A stretch of DNA of 64,000 nucleotides, from assembly GCA_029263415.1 (NCBI GenBank), contig JAJCXN010000015.1, positions 308,282-372,281 of the forward strand. The letters are read 5' to 3'. The notes under the pieces were generated by a model, which saw nothing but the letters and a program-made list of their open reading frames with translations, had not been told where the DNA came from and did no database searches. Positions 33,771 through 40,517 of the stretch are shown piece after piece (position 1 is the stretch's first letter; each line of letters starts with the position of its first letter). A program made the position numbers and the translations under genes. The DNA comes from Acidobacteriota bacterium (GTDB lineage Bacteria; Acidobacteriota; Thermoanaerobaculia; Multivoradales; Multivoraceae).

Positions 33771-35773
33771 CTCTCCGGTGGTTTACGCGGCTTACGAGGG
33801 CGAGCGTTTGCCCACGGATCATCTCCTGGCTCAGGCCTAGACGGCTTGTCCCTCTGCGGCCGGTTGGGATTGGTCGGCGAACCTTTGCGCTCTGAGCGTT
33901 CGCGGGGACCGGGACGTTCAGGCGGGCCGGGCCGCTCGCGGCGATCCACTCTCCGCAGCTCGGGGCGCTCTCGAGGCTCACTGGATTCCCGTCGATCCTC
34001 ACGTCGAGGCGGCTTGTTCGAGCCTGAACCGGGACTAGAACCGGGCCCGCGACGCGACCAAGCACTGCTTGCACCCTCCGAGGGTGATTGCCGGCTCGGC
34101 GCATCCTGGTTCGGTCTCGACCGTCTCGGAGGACGGTTTCCGCCAGTTCGATCGCGATCGCTGCCCTGAGTCGGAGCGGCCCCTCGACGCGGATCATTGC
34201 CTCGACTTGGGCCATTACCGCGACCCGGAGCATCTCCCCGACCGGGGCGACGGTCGCCACCGGCCCGAACCGGACGGCCGGACTCTCGTCGTTCTCGGCC
34301 AGTGCCTCGCGGACCTCGACGATCGTCGGGTCTTGGACCCGGGCCGTCTGCAGTCTTGTCCGGTTCTGGACCCGGGAGCGGTTCTGCGCGAGCTCGGAGC
34401 TGAACCACGGTCTCGAGGTGAGCTGTCTGGGGAAAGAGATCCACGAAGGTCAGCTCTTCCACTTCAAAGAAGCGATGCAACTGCTTGAGGTCTCGAGCTA
34501 GCGTCGGCGGCTGGCACGACACATAGGTGATCCGCTTTGGCCTCAGCCTGCATGCGCCGTGCAGCAGATCCTTCGACAATCCCGTACGCGGGGGATCAAA
34601 GAACCAACGCTCGGCTCGAGGCGGAGGCTCGCCTGCTTGTGCTTCTGCGCGCTGAGCATCACTCAGCAGTGAGCGTAGAAAGTGCTCCGCACTGGTCGGG
34701 CTGACTTCAATGTTCTCAAGCTCATTGCGTTTGGCGTTGCGCTTCAAGTAGCGCACAGCAATCCGATCACTTTCGACGGCGAAGACATGATCATTGGCCC
34801 GAGCCAAAGGCATGGTAAAGAGACCGACCCCAGCATGCAGCTCGAACACTGTCTCGCCTTGATCGTCGCCGACGGCCAAGGTAATCAGTTGCTCAATCAG
34901 GGAACCGTGCCCCTGGAAAAAGCAGCGTGCGTCGAGCTCGTACTCGAAATCCCCGACCTTCCTCACCACCGGCCGATGCGGCAGGCTGTCGGTGGCCGGT
35001 GCCGTCGTCAACGTGTCATCGTCTCCGAGCAGGAGGTCGAGCCGCGAAGGAATCGGGTTGTCGAATTCAGCGCCGAGCTGCGCAGTGTCACCATTCTCAG
35101 GGCCAGCCTTTTCAGCGTCGCCCTCTTCAGTGCCAGCGCTAGCGGCTGGGGCCGTTTCTGAATCGGTCGCCGCGAGCGCTTGGGAACTCTCGCCGCGCAG
35201 CGATACCAATATCGCGCCAAGGCGTTTCTCGAGGCCGGGAACCAGAACCGGGCAACTCAAAGTTGGGACCAGCTGGTTGCTTCCCCGTTCGAAGAAGCCG
35301 ATATCGAGTTCGTCTCCTTGGCCTCTGACTTGAAGCTGCGCTCTTGAGCGATAGCCGAACGGAGCACCAGAAACCACCCTCGGTGTCGCGATCTCCACAC
35401 CGCCGATTCGCCTTAGCGTTTCAGCAGCGGCGTCCGCCTTCAGTTGCGACTGGCGTTCGACACGAATGTGCTGAAGATCGCAGCCGCCGCACCGATCGTA
35501 CACATCACATGGCGGATCAGTCCGATCGGCACCGGCCTCGAGGACCTCAACGATCTCCGCTCGCGCGTAGTCCTTCTTACGGTCGCTCAGCTTGACCCGC
35601 AGAAGGTCGCCCGGGGCAGCACGCGCGACCAATAGTGGAAAACCCTCAACCCGACCGAAACCCAGTCCACCCTCGACTAGACGATCGATGCGCACATCGA
35701 TCGTTGCTCGGCTCAGGAGTTCATCTGCGCGAGCGCGAGCGGCGGCTCTTTCTGATGGAGTGAGTTTCTTCAT
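33767..35773 (-). CDS. RlmD/RumA-like RNA m5U methyltransferase with basic disordered tail
   Basis: 668 residues. TRAM domain (about 24-80), Fe-S cluster Cys at 89, 95, 98 (CDVYDRCGGCDLQH) and 174 (LSCPVL). A low-complexity insert sits at about 200-260. SAM motif FELHAGVGLFTMPLA, DPPRTG at 393, and the catalytic Cys at 420 in YVSCQPPTLARDL, where the family usually has CNP. From about 465 to the end, roughly 200 residues are almost only R, P, G, E, D, S and N (for example PGRGDAPGRGNGPSRGND), a likely RNA-binding tail. It precedes the PTPS gene with a 4-base overlap. Confidence 0.85.
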   Translation of the reverse strand: MKKLTPSERAAARARADELLSRATIDVRIDRLVEGGLGFGRVEGFPLLVARAAPGDLLRVKLSDRKKDYARAEIVEVLEAGADRTDPPCDVYDRCGGCDLQHIRVERQSQLKADAAAETLRRIGGVEIATPRVVSGAPFGYRSRAQLQVRGQGDELDIGFFERGSNQLVPTLSCPVLVPGLEKRLGAILVSLRGESSQALAATDSETAPAASAGTEEGDAEKAGPENGDTAQLGAEFDNPIPSRLDLLLGDDDTLTTAPATDSLPHRPVVRKVGDFEYELDARCFFQGHGSLIEQLITLAVGDDQGETVFELHAGVGLFTMPLARANDHVFAVESDRIAVRYLKRNAKRNELENIEVSPTSAEHFLRSLLSDAQRAEAQAGEPPPRAERWFFDPPRTGLSKDLLHGACRLRPKRITYVSCQPPTLARDLKQLHRFFEVEELTFVDLFPQTAHLETVVQLRARAEPLPGPEPDKTADGPGPRPDDRRGPRGTGRERRESGRPVRAGGDRRPGRGDAPGRGNGPSRGNDPRRGAAPTQGSDRDRTGGNRPPRRSRPNQDAPSRQSPSEGASSAWSRRGPGSSPGSGSNKPPRREDRRESSEPRERPELRRVDRRERPGPPERPGPRERSERKGSPTNPNRPQRDKPSRPEPGDDPWANARPRKPRKPPER

Positions 35774-35812
35774 AGGGCATCGTCAGCTAATCCGCTCGAC
35801 AGCGGGAGCCTT

Positions 35813-36874
35813 CTAGATCTCGCGATACAACCACCGACTAATCGGTTGGAGCCGTTCTTGGACGGAGTCCCAATCGGGCTCCATCCGCCATAGTGTGGCT
35901 GCGATCGACGACAGCAGGGAATTGCCATCTTGGGGCGTGAAGCAGAAACCATATATCTCACGTTTGTTGCGCACTGCGAGGGTAGGAATTGCCACCACCG
36001 TTTGCGACAGGATTCGACCGTAGTAACCATGGTCTCTGCCGAAGCTGAAGATGAGATTGGCGTCCATCTTGTCGGTCAAGGCAACCCGAGGATTCCCCTT
36101 CAAGCGATCCACCACCTCGTCGACCGTGGTGTCTTCGTTCACCCTGATGCTGAACCAGATCGAGTGCATGTACTGCGTGTTGACCTTAAGAGCGCTTGAG
36201 AAGAGATCAAGATCGAGTCCTTGAGTGGTGAACAACTCATGGGCGTCGCGCGCGTGATGGGTGCCGAACTGCGGATCACTGTGCCGGCCCACCGACGGTG
36301 ACGGGACGTACCCACCCGTCTGGGTGACGTCATTCGCACGACGGATGCACACGAAGTTGGCCGAGTCCAGGAGGTATCCATCTTCGCTATTGCATAGCGT
36401 CTTGACCAGAGTGGTGATGTTGTGCGTGTTGCAAGAAACGATCTGAACAAACCGATCGGCGTCGGCGTCCAGGACATCGTCGTTAACTCCGCGTGCGTAG
36501 GGCTTGCCGAAACCGAACTCACTGCCCTGCGCCAAGAACCCCGACGGTTGGGAAAGGTGCTGGTAGATCTCGTCCTTGTTGGCATTACCGGACGGAGTGC
36601 AGTCGATGATCACAGAGGCGCGCTCAAGCGCCTCGCTGGTCGGGTAGGACACCGTGTGGCCCAGCTCCTCGAAACCCGCCCGCACGCCTTCATCCGCGGC
36701 CAACTTTGCACCCCGGCTCATCAGGTGGTTGATCTTCGCGCGATCAGTCGCTAGCGGCGTGCGCTTGTGAAACGTCACTTCGTCAATTCCCATCTTGGGC
36801 GCGAAGTCGGTCAGCATGCCGATCAGCGGCTCGCCGATGGTCCCGGTACCAACAACATGAACGGTCCTGCTCAT
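35813..36874 (-). CDS. Archaeal-type (type II) glyceraldehyde-3-phosphate dehydrogenase
   Basis: Tetrameric NAD(P)-dependent glycolytic enzyme of the archaeal GAPDH class. Rossmann start VHVVGTGTIGEPL, the segment VIIDCTPSGNANKDEIY (D-TP-G pattern of type II), and the active-site Cys in QIVSCNTHNITTLVKTL, matching SCNTxxLxR of archaeal enzymes. At 353 residues it fits type II (about 340). The ATG at 36874 (MSRTVHVVG) is preferred; an ATG at 36898 is also open. The C-terminal segments MHSIWFSIRV and KMDANLIFSFGRDHGYYG support a complete enzyme. Confidence 0.82.
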   Translation of the reverse strand: MSRTVHVVGTGTIGEPLIGMLTDFAPKMGIDEVTFHKRTPLATDRAKINHLMSRGAKLAADEGVRAGFEELGHTVSYPTSEALERASVIIDCTPSGNANKDEIYQHLSQPSGFLAQGSEFGFGKPYARGVNDDVLDADADRFVQIVSCNTHNITTLVKTLCNSEDGYLLDSANFVCIRRANDVTQTGGYVPSPSVGRHSDPQFGTHHARDAHELFTTQGLDLDLFSSALKVNTQYMHSIWFSIRVNEDTTVDEVVDRLKGNPRVALTDKMDANLIFSFGRDHGYYGRILSQTVVAIPTLAVRNKREIYGFCFTPQDGNSLLSSIAATLWRMEPDWDSVQERLQPISRWLYREI

Positions 36875-37122
36875 CTCTGGTTCATCCTCTGAAGGCACAG
36901 CGTGCCTTTGGGTATTTGGTCAGTGTTGCACTTGCCGCTGGCATGACGCACCAAAGCAACAGGTGCAGGGCGCTAAGGCAAGGAGCACGAAATCGTGCAT
37001 GAGGAACTCGACTCTTCACGGCCAAGCCCGATGCGCCGCGAGTCTACGCCAATGCGCCAACCGAAGGTTGGTACAGCCGGCCAAAAGAACCGTTCCTGCT
37101 GCCCGAACGGCCGCCAGCCGGT

Positions 37123-37404
37123 CTACGGACTCTCTTCAGCGCCCCCAGTGTGGGATTTGCCATGTCGCCAAGTTGGATCGCGTTGGGCGTACTCGTCTAG
37201 CTCAATCGGAACCTCGATCAGGGTTCGGCTCCGCGCTGGATCGCAGACGGAATTCTCGCACTCGAAAACGTACACATTTGAACCATCTTTGCTGCCGTAC
37301 TCGCACAAGGTCTGATACTCCGAGCAGAAGCCGCACTTGATGGAGAAATTGCGGAGATTGACAGCAGTCGGAAGAACTTCCTGCCCGGCGCCAGATTCGT
37401 TCAA
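37123..37404 (-). CDS. Small zinc-ribbon-like hypothetical protein
   Basis: 93 residues, TTG start two bases after the stop of the thioredoxin-like gene. Four to five Cys are arranged as CGFC, an isolated C (TLCEYG), and FECENSVC, a pattern like a zinc ribbon. The rest is polar, ending KSHTGGAEESP. No family recognised. Close coupling to the upstream gene and the paired Cys argue that it is a real gene rather than a chance frame. Confidence 0.5.
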   Translation of the reverse strand: MNESGAGQEVLPTAVNLRNFSIKCGFCSEYQTLCEYGSKDGSNVYVFECENSVCDPARSRTLIEVPIELDEYAQRDPTWRHGKSHTGGAEESP

Positions 37405-37406
37405 TG

Positions 37407-37994
37407 TTAGCCGCCTAGGGCTAGGGCGGGCGCCGCACTCACGGGTTCCGCAAGCAGCTCATCCAGGGTGTCGCGAAGAAACCGGGCCGACGTTAGCCCC
37501 ACACGCCGGAGCGCAATGGAGCCGTCTCGATCAACGATGATCAGAGTGGGTAGCCCCGCCACCTGCGCCCGACTCGAGGATGACCCATCGGAATCCATCA
37601 GCACCGGAAAGGCGATGGGGTGTTCCTTAAGAGACGTCTCTACCAAGTCCTCTGACTCGCCGACATTGACCGCAAAGAAGTGGACTCCGCGCGCCGTGTA
37701 CTCAGCGACCATGTCTCCGAGGAGGCGACTTTGCACATGGCACGGGCCACACCAGGAAGCCCAAAAGTCGAGGACGACCACTTCACCCTTACGGTGCGCC
37801 GGCCCGTCCAAGACGGTTGCCGAGGACGCTGCACCGTCACTGGAATAGACCGATAACTCGAGGCCCGACACATCGATGCCGGCTCCCGCTTGCGCACCTT
37901 CGCGTGGCTGACTGGCCAGAAACCAGCCACCTAGGGCTGCGACAACGCCCGCGTAAACGATCAGAGCAGCAGCGACACTTTGGCGAATCTCCAT
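37407..37994 (-). CDS. TlpA/ResA-like membrane-anchored thioredoxin
   Basis: Periplasmic thiol-disulfide oxidoreductase. The ATG at 37994 gives 195 residues: N-terminal anchor (AAALIVYAGVVAALGGWFLA), then a thioredoxin fold with the active site LDFWASWCGPCHVQSRLLG and cis-Pro segment VAGLPTLIIVDRDG. TlpA/ResA-type proteins act in cytochrome maturation or reduce specific exported Cys proteins. No cytochrome genes are near. It is followed by a small Cys protein in the same transcript. Confidence 0.88.
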   Translation of the reverse strand: MEIRQSVAAALIVYAGVVAALGGWFLASQPREGAQAGAGIDVSGLELSVYSSDGAASSATVLDGPAHRKGEVVVLDFWASWCGPCHVQSRLLGDMVAEYTARGVHFFAVNVGESEDLVETSLKEHPIAFPVLMDSDGSSSSRAQVAGLPTLIIVDRDGSIALRRVGLTSARFLRDTLDELLAEPVSAAPALALGG

Positions 37995-38024
37995 GAGCCG
38001 AAGGATACACCCTCCTTCCCAAAT

Positions 38025-38060
38025 GCAAAACGCCGCGGACGCTTTGGCGTTCGCGGCGTT
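38025..38060 (-). terminator. Strong intrinsic terminator of the histone-like gene
   Basis: A 14-bp stem: AACGCCGCGGACGC (38029-38042), TTTG loop, GCGTTCGCGGCGTT (38047-38060), with one G-T pair. On the minus strand the stem is followed by TTTTGCATTTG. It begins 36 bases after the stop of the Lys-rich gene and is the clearest terminator in the window. Confidence 0.88.
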
Positions 38061-38095
38061 GTGGGCTCCTAGGAGCAAGCAGTCGTCAGAGGCGT

Positions 38096-38659
38096 CTAGC
38101 GCTTCTTCTTGGCCACCTTCTTCTTGGCAGCTTTCTTCTTAGTGACCTTTTTCTTGGCCACCTTCTTCTTGGCCACCTTCTTCTTGGTCGCCTTCTTCTT
38201 GGCTACCTTTTTCTTGGCTACCTTTTTCTTGGTCGCCTTCTTCTTGGCTACCTTCTTCTTAGCCACCTTCTTCTTGGTCGCCTTCTTCTTAGCTACCTTC
38301 TTCTTAGCTACCTTCTTCTTAGCTACCTTCTTCTTGGCCACCTTCTTCTTGGCTACCTTCTTCTTGGCCACCTTCTTCTTGGCTACCTTCTTCTTGGCTA
38401 CCTTCTTCTTGGCCACCTTCTTCTTGGTCGCCTTTTTCTTGGCCACCTTCTTCTTGGCCACCTTCTTCTTGGCTACCTTCTTCTTGGCTACCTTCTTCTT
38501 GGCTACCTTCTTCTTGGTCGCCTTCTTCTTGGCTACCTTCTTCTTGGTCGCCTTCTTCTTAGCGGCCTTCTTCTTGGTGACCGCTTTCTTAGCTACCTTC
38601 TTCTTGACGGCCTTCTTCTTGGTCGCCTTCTTTCTTGTTGTCTTCTTCTTCGCAGCCAC
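38096..38659 (-). CDS. Lys/Ala-rich histone H1-like repeat protein
   Basis: 187 residues made almost entirely of K, A, V, T and R. It begins [20 protein letters not shown] and then repeats a five-residue unit, AKKKV or AKKKA/T, about 30 times to the end AKKKR. Such proteins (AlgP/Hc2-like, H1-like) bind DNA or RNA through charge and help condense the nucleoid. At DNA level it is an array of 15-bp units, so copy number should vary between strains. A strong terminator follows, implying it is expressed as its own short transcript. The opposite strand is open as well, but that is a by-product of the repeat. Confidence 0.85.
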   Translation of the reverse strand: MAAKKKTTRKKATKKKAVKKKVAKKAVTKKKAAKKKATKKKVAKKKATKKKVAKKKVAKKKVAKKKVAKKKVAKKKATKKKVAKKKVAKKKVAKKKVAKKKVAKKKVAKKKVAKKKVAKKKVAKKKATKKKVAKKKVAKKKATKKKVAKKKVAKKKATKKKVAKKKVAKKKVTKKKAAKKKVAKKKR

Positions 38660-39114
38660 TGTTTACTCCAATGCCCTTTCGGGGCTCTTATGGAACGAGG
38701 GACCCGACACCAGGTCCACTCGCAAAATGACAGGAGCCTGCGAAGCGAAGTTGCTCGCGCTTGCTCCAATAGCCAAGTACAACCTTCAGGTTGGCTTGGC
38801 TACGACACACTCTGATTCCGATTCTCACTAGTTGAACTCTCAAGTTCTTGGTCGTGAAACCTAAAGTGTTAGGTGAACTCGGTCGGGACAAACGCGGCGT
38901 GAGTCGCCCTGGAGGTCGTCGTGCGATCCCCAACGCTGGCGCCTTGGTTGTTTGTCCGGGGTTCTTCCCACCAAGTTACGAGAGCGTTCATTGAAAGTCA
39001 AGGATGGATCGCAATATCTAGTGGTCCCAAACCACGGCACCCCAACCTGTTCCTATCGACCAACCAAACTTCACGAACTCTTCGCGCGCGTCAATCGCCT
39101 CCGTCGAAAGTGCT
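38660..39114. other. Intergenic region upstream of histone-like gene
   Basis: 455 bases between the 3' end of the iPGM-like gene and the start of the histone-like gene. It must contain the histone-like promoter. Minus-strand frames here (for example 38688-38933) have no signs of coding. I see no clear promoter boxes. Confidence 0.5.
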
Positions 39115-40101
39115 TCACCCACCCGATCGAGACAAGCAACACTCAATCGCCGGCACCACATCCACGAGTGACTCCGCCGCGCTGAACTCACTCGCCCCGG
39201 GACCGAAGGCGATCAACGGCACAGCGTTTCGCGTATGCAGTTGGGTTGCGGCATCCTCTACGTTGCCGTGGTCACTACTCACCACGACAGTCAAGTGAGG
39301 ATGCTCTTGGCGCGCTCTGAGCAAGCCGCCAAGCAGACCATCAACCCGCTCGAGAGCAGTCTGGGCATCGACCAAATAGCGACCGTGCCCTGCGAGATCG
39401 GTCAGGAATGTCTCGTAGAGCGTGAAGTCGCGCGCTGAAGCGAGCGCGCCCAATCTCCGCCCTGCCTCCTCCGGCTCAACGAGCGCCACCTCGAAACCCT
39501 CGTCCGATACAACGACATCGCTCTTCTTAGGTTTCAACCTCAGTTGCTGCAACGGCACTCCGAAATACTGCCCGGTGACATCCCAAGACAGTGCATCTCC
39601 GGCACCAAGATCCGCCTGCGATCGCAACCTGACTCCGCCCGCGAGGGCAGCAACCAGAGAAGCTGACGGCCGGCGGCGCCGCGGTTGCTTCAGGTATTCG
39701 AAGAACCCGTCCGAGAACGCATTCGCGAACGCACAGTCGAAGCCCTTCAGCGAGAGCGTGCGAAACACAGAGTGTTCTTCGATCAACGCGCGCAGCCGTG
39801 CACCGGGCAACGCGGGAACATGCCGACCAAGCAACTGCGACGCATTGTGGCCAGTGAACAGCGAAGCCTGACCAGTTGCGCTTTGAGGTAGCCCTTCGAG
39901 GCCCAAACATGCATCCAGCGGGCGGAACAGTACCGGCTGACCCACTTCTCGCTCCGCCAACGTCTCGCAAGTCAAGTCTCCACCCAACAGCTGCTTGATC
40001 TGTGGCAAAGCCAGTCGGGCCAACGGGTTCGCCACGCCTCGAGGCGCAAGCCCTAGGCCATCAACGAAGACCAGCAGCACCGACCTCTTCACATCACTCA
40101 A
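39115..40101 (-). CDS. iPGM/alkaline phosphatase-superfamily metalloenzyme
   Basis: 328 residues of the phosphoglycerate mutase (cofactor-independent)/alkaline phosphatase fold. Metal and nucleophile motifs: LLVFVDGLGLAPRG (first Asp), QSATGQASLFTGHNA (Ser/Thr nucleophile), TDLAGHGRYL (where LxGH is expected), VVVSSDHGNVED (the DH pair), and LIAFGP. It is shorter than iPGM (about 510) because the phosphatase lid domain is reduced. Substrate unknown; family members include phosphonoacetate hydrolase-like and peptidoglycan enzymes. Confidence 0.78.
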   Translation of the reverse strand: MSDVKRSVLLVFVDGLGLAPRGVANPLARLALPQIKQLLGGDLTCETLAEREVGQPVLFRPLDACLGLEGLPQSATGQASLFTGHNASQLLGRHVPALPGARLRALIEEHSVFRTLSLKGFDCAFANAFSDGFFEYLKQPRRRRPSASLVAALAGGVRLRSQADLGAGDALSWDVTGQYFGVPLQQLRLKPKKSDVVVSDEGFEVALVEPEEAGRRLGALASARDFTLYETFLTDLAGHGRYLVDAQTALERVDGLLGGLLRARQEHPHLTVVVSSDHGNVEDAATQLHTRNAVPLIAFGPGASEFSAAESLVDVVPAIECCLSRSGG

Positions 40102-40195
40102 GTCAGATCCAATCTCAAAAGCTGTCTCAGCTCAACGCAACCAGTTGTATTCTCTCGATCAAAGATTCTCCAACCCACAAAAGGACACCACGCTC

Positions 40196-40465
40196 TTGAA
40201 ATCCGCCTGGGAACGCGCCCTAGAAAAGCTCGACGACGCTGGCATTGACCGACCTGACCACGAGTCAATCTCAGACGAACTCCGCGCTCAACTCGAAACC
40301 GTGCGCAGTAGAGCAGACGCTCAGCTGGCCGAGTTAGAAATCATGTTCAAGAAGACGCAGGTCACCACCGACCCTGCGTATCAACAACTCGAAGCCAACT
40401 ATCAACGGGATCGCCAGCGGGTCGAGTCGAAGAGAGACAGGGACCTCGCCAAGCTTCGCAGCTAG
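40196..40465 (+). CDS. Small charged coiled-coil protein
   Basis: 89 residues from the TTG at 40196, which has AAGGA ten bases upstream. The frame is open upstream through the divergent iPGM-like gene, but that part is its antisense. The protein is almost all helix with Glu/Arg/Gln heptads (ISDELRAQLETVRSRADAQLAELE and YQRDRQRVESKRDRDL). No family recognised. It converges with the kinase gene and shares its terminator region. Confidence 0.5.
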   Translation: MKSAWERALEKLDDAGIDRPDHESISDELRAQLETVRSRADAQLAELEIMFKKTQVTTDPAYQQLEANYQRDRQRVESKRDRDLAKLRS

Positions 40466-40488
40466 CATCAATCCCAAACAGTGCAAAC

Positions 40489-40517
40489 GACGGCGCGCTA
40501 GAGCTAGCCGCGCCGTC
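40489..40517. terminator. Bidirectional hairpin overlapping the kinase stop codon
   Basis: GACGGCGCG (40489-40497) pairs with CGCGCCGTC (40509-40517), and inner CTAG/CTAG adds pairs. It lies between two convergent genes. The kinase stop (40504-40506) and its last four codons are inside the hairpin. T-rich flanks are weak on both sides. Confidence 0.6.

Noticed and set aside
38109..38831. A 240-codon plus-strand frame encoding FFLATFFLA repeats that looks like a membrane protein.
   Set aside because: It is the exact antisense of the Lys-rich repeat gene; AAG-rich repeats always yield such CTT/TTC-rich frames. The minus strand has a sensible start, known composition and a terminator.
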